The notes under the pieces are model-generated. The model did no database searches, was not told where the DNA came from, and worked only from the letters and a program-made list of their open reading frames with translations. From PWXP01 sp034005525 (GTDB lineage Bacteria > Planctomycetota > Planctomycetia > Pirellulales > Thermoguttaceae): a DNA stretch of 64,000 nucleotides. The DNA lies in contig JAVEUP010000001.1 of assembly GCA_034005525.1 (NCBI GenBank), forward strand, positions 1-64,000. The letters are read 5' to 3'. This document shows, one piece after another, positions 1 to 8,076 of this stretch. Made by a program: the position numbers and the translations under genes. How positions within the stretch are numbered: the first letter of the stretch is position 1; every line of letters starts with the position of its first letter.

Positions 1-243
1 GCCAAGCAGCCGTCGGGTGTGCAGCCGCTTTCCGCGGCCGGCAAGAGTGGCCCCCCCGCCGAGACCGGCGACGGCGACTTTGCCGGCATGGTGCAGGCCC
101 TGGTTGACGAGGGCACCCCGCGCTGTGAGGCGGTTCGCCGCGTCGGGCGACGGTATCCCGACCTGCACGCGCAGTATGTTGCCGACGCCAACCCGAGCCG
201 GCCATCCGTCCAAAACCTTATCGCCGAGCGGTTCAGCTTGTAG
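1..243 (+). CDS. Phage protease/scaffold-like protein, C-terminal part
   Basis: The frame is open to the left edge, so the start lies outside the window and only about 80 residues are seen. The fragment is hydrophilic and contains a helical stretch (LVDEGTPRCEAVRRV, then YPDLHAQYV) like the C-termini of Mu-like protease/scaffold proteins that are encoded just before the major capsid gene. The assignment rests mainly on position: the capsid gene begins 48 bp downstream on the same strand. No catalytic residues are visible. It could also be another capsid-assembly protein. Confidence 0.5.
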   Translation, partial: AKQPSGVQPLSAAGKSGPPAETGDGDFAGMVQALVDEGTPRCEAVRRVGRRYPDLHAQYVADANPSRPSVQNLIAERFSL

Positions 244-291
244 ACCGCCGGCGACACCACCGACCATTCATCCCTATCGGAGAAAACTACC

Positions 292-1281
292 ATGGCAGCC
301 CCTTCCAGCGCCATCAGCCGGACTGAGTACAGCACCGGCTTTCGTGAGTTCGATCTTGAGGCTTCCCGCCGCGGGTTCATCGGCCCGCGCGTTCTCGTTC
401 CCCTCGCCGTTGGTAAACAGGCCGCCGACATCGCGTCCGTACCACTTGAGCAACTGTTGGCCAACCGTGAGACCGCCCGCGCACCTCGCAGCGGCTACGC
501 CCGGTCCGACTTCACCTTCGGCAAGTTTTCCTATTCCTGTGTCGAGCACGGCGCGGAGGAGCCGCTGGCCGACGCCGAGTTGGCCATCTACTCGGATATC
601 CTCGACTGCGAGTCCGTCCACGTGGGCCGCGCCGTCGACGTGGTTCTCCGCAATTATGAGCGCGCCGTAGCGGCTGCGGTGTTCGACGCCGCGGTTTGGA
701 CTGGCCCCCTGACCGATACCGTCGGCGCCGCGGCTTGGGATGATTACGAGAACGCCACCCCCATCGACGACGTTCTCGCCGCGTGCCGCGCAGTGCATGG
801 TCGCACCGGCTTGTGGCCAAACACTTTCGCATGCAACAGGACGGTCTTCCAAAACATCAGCCAGTGTGCACAAGTTCTGGACCGGATCGTGTACGGGGGT
901 GCACCTGGCAAGCCTGCGGTTGTCACAGCCAAGGCCCTCGCAGCCATCTTCAGCGTCGACCAGGTTCTCGTTGCCGACAGCGCCTACAATGACGCGACCG
1001 AGGGGCAGGACGCCGACATTGAGCCGGTTTGGTCGGATGCTTACGCGATGGTCTGCCGTACCGCGACCAGCGAGGACATGGCCGAGCCGTGCATCGGCAG
1101 GACGTTCATGTTCGACGGCGACGGCCCCGCCGGCACGCGGGGCGAGGAAATCGCCGTCGCCGTCGAGGAGTACCGCGAGGAGGCCCAGCGCGGTTCGATC
1201 ATTCGCGCCCGCACATACTGGGATGCCAAGATCATCTTGGCCGACGCTGGTCACTTGATCACGGGAGTTACGACTTCCTGA
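292..1281 (+). CDS. Phage major capsid protein
   Basis: A 329-residue protein with the length and organisation of HK97-fold major capsid proteins of Mu-like and related tailed phages. It has an N-terminal arm, a middle part with W-DDYENATPIDDVLAA (the usual 'P-DDI--A' helix), then GLWPNTFACNR (the 'G-xPNT-v' strand common in this family), and a C-terminal beta-rich part ending ARTYWDAKIILADAG. A GGAG Shine-Dalgarno sits about 8 nt before the ATG. It follows the presumed protease/scaffold gene, the standard order in phage head modules. No terminase, portal or tail gene is visible to its right, so this is either the end of a prophage lying to the left or a remnant. Family assignment is by pattern recognition, not alignment. 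Confidence 0.75.
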   Translation: MAAPSSAISRTEYSTGFREFDLEASRRGFIGPRVLVPLAVGKQAADIASVPLEQLLANRETARAPRSGYARSDFTFGKFSYSCVEHGAEEPLADAELAIYSDILDCESVHVGRAVDVVLRNYERAVAAAVFDAAVWTGPLTDTVGAAAWDDYENATPIDDVLAACRAVHGRTGLWPNTFACNRTVFQNISQCAQVLDRIVYGGAPGKPAVVTAKALAAIFSVDQVLVADSAYNDATEGQDADIEPVWSDAYAMVCRTATSEDMAEPCIGRTFMFDGDGPAGTRGEEIAVAVEEYREEAQRGSIIRARTYWDAKIILADAGHLITGVTTS

Positions 1282-1424
1282 AGCCTTGGGAAGGGGCGTC
1301 AGGAAGTCACGTTGTCCGCGCCGCGTCGGGTTGATCCTCGGCGCGGCGTTTTGAACCATGATTGGCGAGGCGCGGTGGTCGGTGCGGGGCCGCCACCGCG
1401 CCGCCTTTCTTTTCGTGGACGATC

Positions 1425-1637
1425 ATGCCAGAGACTACCACCTGCTGCTGCGGCCGATCCATTCCCGCTGGCCCGTTCCGCTGGCAGTTGTGCCGGCGTT
1501 GTCAGCGCGAAGCGCACCGCCGCGAAGAGATAGTCCGCCGCCGGCTGGGCATCCCGCCGGGAATGTGCTATCGCTGCCAGACCAGGCCAGCACGGCCTGG
1601 TGACATTCTGTGTTCGCGCTGCCTGGGCGAGCGCTAG
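1425..1637 (+). CDS. Small zinc-ribbon protein, phage-associated
   Basis: A 70-residue basic protein with paired cysteines: CCC near residue 7, CRRC near residue 24, CYRC near residue 48 and CSRC near residue 63. Four clusters of this spacing suggest two small zinc knuckles. It lies 144 bp after the capsid gene on the same strand. An in-frame ATG further upstream (1362) would add 21 residues without the cysteine pattern, so the internal start is preferred. Function is unknown; small treble-clef-like proteins are frequent in phage genomes. Its end overlaps the convergent small gene by four bases. Confidence 0.5.
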   Translation: MPETTTCCCGRSIPAGPFRWQLCRRCQREAHRREEIVRRRLGIPPGMCYRCQTRPARPGDILCSRCLGER

Positions 1638-1945
1638 CGCCGCCGGTTCGTGCCGGCCGCCTTGGCGCGCTGGGCGTCGGTTTCGCGTTCGTGCGGGTCG
1701 TTTGCTTCCCCAAATGTTTGGGGAAGCAACTTTCCGCCCTGCCCGCCACGTTTGCGTTCCTTCGCTTCCGCCTTCATCTTCTCCACCTCGGCCGCGTACT
1801 CGGTGTGCATCGTTTCCCGCTTGTGTTCCGCGACGGCCGCCTGCCCCCCCGCCGAAAACATCGGCGCGACCAGGTTTCGGCCGAGGCCGCCGAATCGACC
1901 GGCGCGGTACCAGGCCGCCGCGCTACCGCCTGCAGCGTCGCCCAA
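1634..1945 (-). CDS. Hypothetical small charged protein, convergent to phage genes
   Basis: A 103-codon frame on the minus strand. The C-terminal two thirds read like a real protein: strongly charged and helical (EYAAEVEKMKAEAKERKR), then GGQGG and a basic tail ending NRRR. The N-terminal part is less convincing, and the start could be an internal ATG near 1861 or 1801. The frame contains a perfect palindrome (1702-1729) encoding LLPQTFGEA. No family is recognised. Its orientation is opposite to the capsid gene, so it may mark the edge of the phage segment. Confidence 0.35.
   Translation of the reverse strand: MGDAAGGSAAAWYRAGRFGGLGRNLVAPMFSAGGQAAVAEHKRETMHTEYAAEVEKMKAEAKERKRGGQGGKLLPQTFGEANDPHERETDAQRAKAAGTNRRR
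1702..1729. repeat. Perfect 13-bp inverted repeat with 2-nt loop
   Basis: Arms TTGCTTCCCCAAA (1702-1714) and its exact complement (1717-1729) flank a TG loop. It lies inside the small minus-strand frame rather than between genes and is not followed by a T-run, so it is unlikely to be a terminator. It could be a mobile palindrome inserted in frame or a protein-binding site. Confidence 0.7.
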
Positions 1946-2116
1946 TCCGGAGGCACTCCCTGGAGGCCGCTACGCCGGCCCGGGTGTCAGTGACACCCTT
2001 TGAGAGCAAAAACAAGCATAAACGAGCATATCCGGCATCGCCGCCGAACACCAAGAAAACGCAAGAAACCACTTAGAAAACGGCACTTTTCGCGGTTTTC
2101 GCGGGAAGTGGCCTAT
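1946..2116. other. Intergenic region without recognisable gene
   Basis: AT-richer sequence than its surroundings, including an A-rich stretch around 2040-2080. No convincing coding frame was seen on either strand. It separates the phage segment from the first copy of the interspersed palindromic repeat. Confidence 0.5.
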
Positions 2117-2255
2117 CTTTTGGTGGGTCATCGGTCGCTGCCTCCGGTGTGCTTCCAGGTCGCGGGCTGTGAATTAGCTTGGTTGCGGCTTGTGCAGACC
2201 CACCAATGACTCACGCGACCTTGACCCACCCTACGTATATGAATAATCCGAGGTA
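2117..2255 (+). repeat. Interspersed palindromic repeat, copy 1 (left end missing)
   Basis: Member of a five-copy family. The core 'ggtgggtcatcggtcgct' and the right end 'ccttgacccaccctacgt' followed by 'atatgaataatcc' match the copy at 30097-30276. The left terminal inverted repeat (TAGGGTGGGTCAA) is not present here, so this copy is truncated or its left end has diverged. It lies between the phage segment and the 3' end of lplA. Confidence 0.8.
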
Positions 2256-2341
2256 GCCACGTTCGTTCACGGTTGGCCAAGGAATCGGGCTTTCATAACC
2301 AATGCAGCCATTCGCGAGTCGGTGGCGCGGGCAGCTTGCTA

Positions 2342-3088
2342 CTACTGGGGTGCGCGCCGGTCGCGCAGCCACGATTCGGTCATGTACTTACCGGCAAGCA
2401 GGTCGGCGGCGCGAGAACGGACCGACTCGGACAAGCTCGACGGCTGCCACTGGCCGCCGAACGACTCGGACAGATTGGGCAGCCATCGACGTGCAAACTC
2501 GTCGGGGCCGACGCTGCAATCGGCAAGCTCGCCGACGCCCGGCAGGTGCCTCGCGGCATCGGAAACCCCGAGCAGAACGCTTCCATGCTGCAAGACGGCC
2601 CCGCGCCGCCGCCGCTGGGCGCTGCCGGCCACCTTCGCTCGCCCGGCCAGGACATCGCCCGGTGCGCGACGCTCGAAACATAGAAACGGCTCGCTTGCCG
2701 GACGCGCCGCGCCTGCCACAAACAGTTGCGGCTCCAACCGCCACTGCTCCAGAACGGCAACCAGGCTCCGATGCACAACCTGGTACAAGTCGTCGCGATT
2801 GCGGGCAAGGGCATGATCGCGGGGCAGGATCACACTGTAGGTCAGTTCGTGATCGTGCAGAATCGCGCCGCCGCCGGTCAGCCGCCGGACCATCGTCAGG
2901 CCGCGCTGCCGGTACCGCCGCGCGTCGTCGTCGTACGGCTGAAAGTAGCCCAATGAAAGCGTTGGCTCCTGCCACTGGTAGAACCGCCAGTACGTGCGCC
3001 CGCTCTCCGCCGTATCGTCCAGCAGCGCCTCGTCAACCGCCATATTCCACGGTCCCGAAAGCGGCGGATCGATCAGAACGTGAACCAT
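2342..3088 (-). CDS. lplA: Lipoate-protein ligase A family protein
   Basis: A 248-residue protein of the biotin/lipoate ligase (BPL_LplA_LipB) fold that attaches lipoyl groups to carrier domains. Visible motifs are RRLTGGGAILHDHELTYS (residues 68-85, the ligand/ATP-binding signature) and the ligase lysine region GRAKVAGSAQRR (K152) followed by QHGSVLL. The length suits the short LplA/LipM type without a full accessory domain, so octanoyl transferase activity is also possible. It is the last gene behind gcvT-gcvH-gcvPA-gcvPB, 205 bp after gcvPB, which strongly suggests GcvH as the substrate. The spacer holds heptanucleotide repeats and may weaken co-transcription. Confidence 0.85.
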   Translation of the reverse strand: MVHVLIDPPLSGPWNMAVDEALLDDTAESGRTYWRFYQWQEPTLSLGYFQPYDDDARRYRQRGLTMVRRLTGGGAILHDHELTYSVILPRDHALARNRDDLYQVVHRSLVAVLEQWRLEPQLFVAGAARPASEPFLCFERRAPGDVLAGRAKVAGSAQRRRRGAVLQHGSVLLGVSDAARHLPGVGELADCSVGPDEFARRWLPNLSESFGGQWQPSSLSESVRSRAADLLAGKYMTESWLRDRRAPQ

Positions 3089-3092
3089 GGCT

Positions 3093-3281
3093 AGGTGTCA
3101 GGTGTCAGGTGTCAGGCGGCAGGCGGCAGGCGGCAGGGATGTGAGATTTCAAATTTGGGATTTCAAATCTGAGATTTGAGATTCGATATGTCAGCCGGGA
3201 TCGTCGTTCTTCATCAGCAACCAGCAACCAGCAACCAACAACGAACAACGAACAACCAACAACGAACAACGAACAACGAAC
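3093..3281. repeat. Heptanucleotide tandem repeats in gcvPB-lplA spacer
   Basis: Two blocks of 7-bp repeats flank a short A/T-rich inverted stretch. Block one is AGGTGTC three times then AGGCGGC three times (3093-3134). Block two is nine units of AACCAGC, AACCAAC or AACGAAC (3219-3281). Between them (about 3140-3185) 'gatttcaaatttgggattt' and related words repeat in both orientations. The arrangement resembles the short tandemly repeated repetitive sequences best known from cyanobacteria. The frames through it encode low-complexity peptide and are not genes. Confidence 0.85.
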
Positions 3282-3293
3282 AACTAGCGGCAA

Positions 3294-4748
3294 CTAATTC
3301 TTCCCGGCCTTCAGCACGGGCTGCCGGGCGGCTTGGACTTCATTGGGACGGCTTACGGGAGTTGTGTGGGGAGCGTCGTGGAGCACCTGAGGGTCTTCCT
3401 CGGTGATGCGGAACAGGGCCTCGACGAATGCGTCGAGGGTAGCCTTGCTCTCGGTTTCGGTCGGCTCGATCATCAGGGCTTCGCGCACGATGAGCGGGAA
3501 GTATACCGTCGGCGCGTGGAAACCGCGGTCGAGCAGGCCCTTGGCAACGTCCATGGCCGATACGCCGCGCTGCGCCTTCAACTCCGACGCCGAGGCCACG
3601 AACTCGTGCATGCAACGAGTCCCCCGCGGCACGGAAAGGAACGGCTTCACCCGGCTGAGCAGGTAGTTCGCGTTGAGGACCGCGTTCTCCGAAGCCCGGC
3701 GCAGGCCGTCGGGCCCGTGCGTGAGGATGTAGCAGAACATGCGGACCAGTACGCCCGTGTTGCCGAAGAAGCCGCGCACTCGCCCAATCGACTTCGGCCG
3801 GTCTTCGTCGAGCCGGAAGCGGTCGCCGTCTTTGACCACGACCGGCGAGGGCAGGAACGGCTCAAGCGCCCCGGTGACCGCGATGGGACCCGCGCCGGGC
3901 CCGCCGCCGCCGTGCGGGCCGCTGAAGGTCTTGTGCGGGTTGAAGTGCATCAGGTCGGCCCCGAAATCGCCCGGCCGGGTGATGCCCATGATGGCGTTCA
4001 TGTTGGCCCCGTCCAGATAGACCAGCCCGCCAACGTCGTGCACCATGCGGGTAATTTCGGCAATTTGGCCCTCGAACAGCCCAAGCGTGTTCGGGTTGGT
4101 GATCATCAGCACGGCTACCTGCCCGTCGAGGTTCGCGGCAAGGTCGTCGAGGTCCACCATTCCCTCGGCCGTACTGCCGACCGAGACCACCCGGAAGCCG
4201 GCCATGGCCGCACTGGCCGGGTTCGTCCCGTGGGCACTGTCGGGTAGCAGAACAACGCTGCGCTGCTCACCACGGTTGCGATAGTACGCCGCGGCCACCA
4301 GGAGCGCGGTCAGTTCGCCGTGCGCGCCGGCCGCCGGTTGCAGCGATACGCCTGGCAGCCCCGATATCTCCGCCAGGAACGCCTGGCATTCATACAGCAG
4401 TTCAAGCATTCCCTGGATGGACGACTCGGGCTGATACGGATGCAGGTCGGCCAACCCGGGCAGCGAGGCCAGCCGCTCGTTCCGCTTCGGGTTGTACTTC
4501 ATGGTACACGAACCGAGCGGGTAGAAATGCGTATCGACCGACATGTTCAACTGCGACAGGTTCACGTAATGCCGTACCACGTCGGGCTCGGAAAGCTCCG
4601 GCAGCGGCGGTACATCTTCACTCAGCGCCCATGCCGGCAGCAGTTCGCCGACGGGCCGTTGTGGAACGTCGCACGCAGGCAGCCGCGGGGCGGCGGAACC
4701 GGGTCGGGAGAGTTCAAACAAGAGTTGAGTTGCTTGTTGGTTTCGCAC
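3294..4748 (-). CDS. gcvPB: Glycine dehydrogenase (decarboxylating) subunit 2
   Basis: A 484-residue PLP-dependent subunit of the P-protein of the glycine cleavage system. With GcvPA it decarboxylates glycine and passes aminomethyl to lipoyl-GcvH. The PLP-lysine motif is intact: FNPHKTFSGPHGGGGPG with the Schiff-base lysine at 273. Other family blocks are FYPLGSCTMKYNPK (76-88), SAHGTNPASA (171-180) and YLDGANMNAIMG (244-255). The length is normal for the two-subunit form. The ATG at 4748 lies 147 bp behind gcvPA, and that spacer contains a long inverted repeat. The C-terminus is proline- and charge-rich and runs into the heptad-repeat region. Confidence 0.95.
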   Translation of the reverse strand: MRNQQATQLLFELSRPGSAAPRLPACDVPQRPVGELLPAWALSEDVPPLPELSEPDVVRHYVNLSQLNMSVDTHFYPLGSCTMKYNPKRNERLASLPGLADLHPYQPESSIQGMLELLYECQAFLAEISGLPGVSLQPAAGAHGELTALLVAAAYYRNRGEQRSVVLLPDSAHGTNPASAAMAGFRVVSVGSTAEGMVDLDDLAANLDGQVAVLMITNPNTLGLFEGQIAEITRMVHDVGGLVYLDGANMNAIMGITRPGDFGADLMHFNPHKTFSGPHGGGGPGAGPIAVTGALEPFLPSPVVVKDGDRFRLDEDRPKSIGRVRGFFGNTGVLVRMFCYILTHGPDGLRRASENAVLNANYLLSRVKPFLSVPRGTRCMHEFVASASELKAQRGVSAMDVAKGLLDRGFHAPTVYFPLIVREALMIEPTETESKATLDAFVEALFRITEEDPQVLHDAPHTTPVSRPNEVQAARQPVLKAGKN

Positions 4749-4774
4749 GTTCTGCTACCTCTCCTTGACGCGAG

Positions 4775-4849
4775 CTGTTGGAGTTCACGCTTCAGCGTGC
4801 CGGACATCACACATACTTGCCTGGCACGCTGAAGCGTGAACTCCAGCAG
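4775..4849. repeat. Long inverted repeat between gcvPA and gcvPB
   Basis: The left arm (about 4775-4801) and right arm (about 4822-4849) are complementary over about 25 bp with one mismatch. The arm core is 'ggagttcacgcttcagcgtg', and the loop is about 20 nt. A copy of such a sequence inside an operon would form a strong hairpin in the mRNA. It has no T-run, so it may be a REP-like mobile palindrome or an RNA-stability/attenuation element rather than a classical terminator. Confidence 0.8.
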
Positions 4850-4895
4850 TACAGCTTCGAAAACTGGGACAGTCCCCATGCATGTCTGGTTGTCC

Positions 4896-6230
4896 CTACG
4901 CGAGTAGGGACGCCAATCGGTCGATATCGTCGCGGGTGCGCTTTTCCGTGACCGCTACGAGCAGGCAGCCGTCCAGTTCGGGATACCATCGGCCCAGGGA
5001 CGGCCCGACGAGCATGCCTTCCGCCAGGGCCTTTTCCACGACCTTCGCAGCATTTTCCCCGGCTGCCCGCAGGGTGAACTCTTTCAGCACTGGCCGGTTG
5101 AACGCGGGTTTGAGTACCCCGCCGGCCGTGAGTTGCTCCAGAGCGTAGCGGGTCTTCTGAAGGCACAACTCGGCCACTTGGCGCATGCCCTGCGGCCCCA
5201 TCAGCGCCAGGTACACGCTTGCCCGCAGGGCGAGCAAACCCTGGTTGGTGCAGATGTTGCTCGTGGCCTTTTCGCGGCGGATGTGCTGTTCGCGGGTTTG
5301 GAGCGTCAGAACATAACATCGCTTTCCGCGGCGGTCGGTCGTCTCGCCTACCAGACGGCCGGGCATCCGGCGAACGAACTTCTCGCTGCACGCCAGAATA
5401 CCCAGGTACGGACCGCCGAACCCCATGGGACACCCCAACGACTGCCCCTCGGCCGCGACGAGGTCGGCCCCGTACTCGCCGGGCCGCTTCAGCAGCCCGA
5501 GGCTGATCGGATCGACCACGGTCACCAGCAACGCGCCTTGTGCGTGGGCAATTCGGCTCAGTTCGTCCATGGGTTCGAGGCAGCCGAAGAAATTCGGCTG
5601 CTGTACCAACAGACACGCCGTCTGTTCAGTTACGGCCCGCTGGGCATCGTCCGGCACGACCGCGCCCTCGGGGACGTCGACGAGGTCGATTGCCACGTCC
5701 AGGTTGGTCAGATAGGTTTCGAGCACCTGCCGCGTTTCCGGGTGCACGCTTCGCGCAACGGCTACCCGCTTCCGGCGCGTGGCGCTTAGCGCCATGAGCA
5801 CGGCCTCGACGGCGGCGCTGGCGCCGTCGTACATGCTGGCGTTTGAGACGTCCATGCCCGTAAGCTGCGTGATGAGCGTCTGGTACTCGAACATCGCCTG
5901 GAGCGTGCCCTGGCTGGCCTCAGGCTGGTACGGGGTATAGGCCGTGTAGAACTCGCTCCGCGAGGCGATGACGTCGACCACGGCCGGAATGAAGTGGTCG
6001 TAACTGCCGCCGCCGAGGAAGCCGGCCGACTGCCCGGCGGGCAGGTTTCGCGCCGCCAACGCCGTCATGTGCCGGGTGAGTTCCAGTTCACCCATGCCGG
6101 GCGGCAGGTCCAGCGGACGTTTCAGTCGCAACGCATCGGGGATCATGGCGAACAACTCGTCCGTCGAACTCACGCCGATCGCGTCGAGCATCGCCTGCTG
6201 GTCGGAAATCGTATTGGGAAGGTACGGCAT
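4896..6230 (-). CDS. gcvPA: Glycine dehydrogenase (decarboxylating) subunit 1
   Basis: A 444-residue partner of GcvPB in the two-subunit P-protein. Recognisable blocks are SAGFLGGGSYDHFIPAVVD (residues 69-87), FYTAYTPYQPEASQGTLQA (98-116), YDGASAAVEA (about 138-147) and CPMGFGGPYLG (about 268-278), all characteristic of this subunit. It lacks the PLP lysine, as expected. The start codon lies 13 bp after the gcvH stop, consistent with one transcript. The C-terminus (RDDIDRLASLLA) is complete. Confidence 0.95.
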   Translation of the reverse strand: MPYLPNTISDQQAMLDAIGVSSTDELFAMIPDALRLKRPLDLPPGMGELELTRHMTALAARNLPAGQSAGFLGGGSYDHFIPAVVDVIASRSEFYTAYTPYQPEASQGTLQAMFEYQTLITQLTGMDVSNASMYDGASAAVEAVLMALSATRRKRVAVARSVHPETRQVLETYLTNLDVAIDLVDVPEGAVVPDDAQRAVTEQTACLLVQQPNFFGCLEPMDELSRIAHAQGALLVTVVDPISLGLLKRPGEYGADLVAAEGQSLGCPMGFGGPYLGILACSEKFVRRMPGRLVGETTDRRGKRCYVLTLQTREQHIRREKATSNICTNQGLLALRASVYLALMGPQGMRQVAELCLQKTRYALEQLTAGGVLKPAFNRPVLKEFTLRAAGENAAKVVEKALAEGMLVGPSLGRWYPELDGCLLVAVTEKRTRDDIDRLASLLA

Positions 6231-6243
6231 GATTCCTGTCGGC

Positions 6244-6639
6244 TTATTCGTGCTCGCGGCACTGGGCCTCGTATGCCGCGTGGTCCATCAGTTGCGCGAG
6301 ACCGGCCTCGTCGGCAATTTTGACCTTGACGAGCCACCCCTCGCCAAAGGGATCGTTTGAGAGCGTTTCGAGATGGTCGACAATCGCGTCGTTCACTTCG
6401 ATCACCTCGCCGTCGACGGGGCTGTTCAGGTCGCTGACCGACTTGACCGATTCAACCTCGCCGAAGGGCTGCCCGGCCTGCACCGCGGTGCCCACGTTGG
6501 GCAGTTCGATATGCACCAGGTCGGTCAGCAGCTCCACGGCAAAGGCCGTAATGCCCACGGTCGCCACCTTTCCGTTCGGCGTCTCTTCGACGCGGGCCCA
6601 TTCGTGGGTTTCGGAATAACGCAAGTCGTTGGGATTCAC
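6244..6639 (-). CDS. gcvH: Glycine cleavage system H protein
   Basis: A 131-residue lipoyl carrier that shuttles the aminomethyl intermediate between P- and T-proteins. The lipoylation site is in ESVKSVSDLNSPVDGEV, with K66 as the modified lysine. The first codon is GTG, preceded by AAGGAG inside the end of gcvT, and the gene starts two bases after the gcvT stop, so the two are probably translationally coupled. The length is typical. The lipoate ligase three genes downstream is the likely modifying enzyme. Confidence 0.95.
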   Translation of the reverse strand: MNPNDLRYSETHEWARVEETPNGKVATVGITAFAVELLTDLVHIELPNVGTAVQAGQPFGEVESVKSVSDLNSPVDGEVIEVNDAIVDHLETLSNDPFGEGWLVKVKIADEAGLAQLMDHAAYEAQCREHE

Positions 6640-6641
6640 TT

Positions 6642-7808
6642 TCAGGCTCCTTTGTTGTTGCGGCGGTAGAAGGGAAGCGGAACCAGCCGGGCGGGCTCCA
6701 TGCGCCCGCGCACATCGACCGAGACCACCGTACCCGGCTCCGCATATTCCCGGCGGATATAGGCCATAGCAATCGGCTTTTTCAGAGTGGGCGAGAACGT
6801 GCCGCTGGTCACCTCGCCGATGTCGTCGGTTCCGGCCAGAATTCGCGAGCCCTGCCTGGCCACGCGGCGGCCGACCATCTCCAGACCCACTCGCACCCGG
6901 CGCGGCGGGCGCTGCTCGATTTCCCGCAAAGCGTCGCGGCCAGGAAAATCGTAGCCGGTCAGATGGCAGGCGAATCCAAGCCCGGCCTGGAAGGGGTCGA
7001 TGTGCTCGTCCAACTCATGGCCGTACAGGGGCATGCCGGCTTCGAGCCGCAGCGTATCGCGGGCGCCGAGGCCGGCGGGTACGAGGCCGAGCGGCTTGCC
7101 CAATTCTACGATGACGTCCCAAACGTCGGCCGCGATGGACGCGCCGACGCTCAACTCGAAGCCGTCCTCGCCGGTGTACCCGGTGCGGGAAATAATGCCG
7201 CCCTGCCGATGTGCCGCCGGATGCAGGATGCTCGCTTGGGCGCCGTGATAGTACCGCATCCAGCGCAGGTCCACGTCGACCAGCGGCTGTAACAGTTCCA
7301 CGGACCGGGGTCCCTGAATGGCGAACATCGCCCAAAGACGCGTGACGTCCGTGAATATCACCTCTTGCCCGGGCCGCTCAGCGCGTTCCGGCGGCAGGTG
7401 AGCGTGGACCCAATCGACTATCTTCTGCCGGTTCGACGCGTTGACCACGACCACGTAGAAGGGCTGCCCGTTTGCATTGTGGTAGTAGCCCACGAGCACG
7501 TCGTCCTGAATGCCTCCTTGCTCGTTGGTAACCAACGAGTAGCGAATCTGGCCCTCCCGCATATCGCTCACGCGGCGGGTGAGTAACTCCGCCAGGAACA
7601 CGGCTGCACCCGGCCCCTCGAACCGCAACCGGCCCATGTGCGACACATCGGTAATACCTATCGCGCTGCGCGTCGCCAAGTGCTCGTCGACAATCGACGT
7701 GTACTGCACCGGCATGGACCAGCCGGCAAAATCAACCATGCGGGCGCCGTGCGCGGCATGCCACTCGAATAGGGGGGTGCGAAAAATCGTAGATTGTTGA
7801 CCATCCAT
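6642..7808 (-). CDS. gcvT: Aminomethyltransferase, glycine cleavage T protein
   Basis: A tetrahydrofolate-dependent enzyme that releases ammonia and forms methylene-THF from the GcvH-bound intermediate. The chosen ATG (7808) gives 388 residues starting MDGQQSTIFRTPLFEWH and has GGGAG upstream. A longer frame extends to 7970 but its first 54 residues are not family-like. Family blocks include MVDFAGWSMPVQY near residue 24, DVSHMGRL near 52, YTGEDGFEL near 210 and GLGARDTLRLEAGMPLYGHE near 250, and the C-terminal barrel segment (TSGTFSPTLKKPIAMAY) is present. It is the first gene of the gcv operon and is divergent from the secreted hydrolase gene. Confidence 0.93.
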   Translation of the reverse strand: MDGQQSTIFRTPLFEWHAAHGARMVDFAGWSMPVQYTSIVDEHLATRSAIGITDVSHMGRLRFEGPGAAVFLAELLTRRVSDMREGQIRYSLVTNEQGGIQDDVLVGYYHNANGQPFYVVVVNASNRQKIVDWVHAHLPPERAERPGQEVIFTDVTRLWAMFAIQGPRSVELLQPLVDVDLRWMRYYHGAQASILHPAAHRQGGIISRTGYTGEDGFELSVGASIAADVWDVIVELGKPLGLVPAGLGARDTLRLEAGMPLYGHELDEHIDPFQAGLGFACHLTGYDFPGRDALREIEQRPPRRVRVGLEMVGRRVARQGSRILAGTDDIGEVTSGTFSPTLKKPIAMAYIRREYAEPGTVVSVDVRGRMEPARLVPLPFYRRNNKGA

Positions 7809-7842
7809 TGCCGAACTCCCTTGGACGCGAAATAAGCTCGTC

Positions 7843-7848
7843 ATTCTA
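7843..7848 (-). promoter_or_regulatory. Possible -10 element of the gcv operon
   Basis: The minus strand reads TAGAAT 35 bp before the gcvT ATG. A weak -35 (CTGGCC) lies 17 bp further upstream. No glycine riboswitch architecture was recognised in the short leader. Confidence 0.3.
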
Positions 7849-8076
7849 CCAACATTCGGCTGCCCGGCCAGGGCCACCGTACCGGGGGCAGGCGTTGCGA
7901 CTGTGGATGCCTGCACGCCCTTGACTTTCCATTTCCTCCCGTCCACACTTGAGCCCAGTTCTGCGGACAATCAGTCTTCCTCTCCCTCGCTACAGATCAA
8001 GCAGAACATCCCGGGATGGAATGCTAATCTTCGGATGAACGCGACGGAGCGCAAACGACATCCAAGGGAGCCAGTT

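Noticed and set aside
2000..2209. Small frames with similar peptides (VGHRSL-P-C-Q-AGC-AWLRLV) at several intergenic sites
   Set aside because: These arise from the shared palindromic repeat DNA. The peptide match reflects repeat copies, not a protein family.
3089..3293. A 62-codon frame with Val/Leu/Cys repeats in the gcvPB-lplA spacer
   Set aside because: It is translation of heptanucleotide repeats, with no start signal.
7809..8076. Glycine riboswitch upstream of the gcv operon
   Set aside because: The leader before gcvT is only about 30-100 nt and lacks the tandem-aptamer conserved words. Only a weak promoter was seen.
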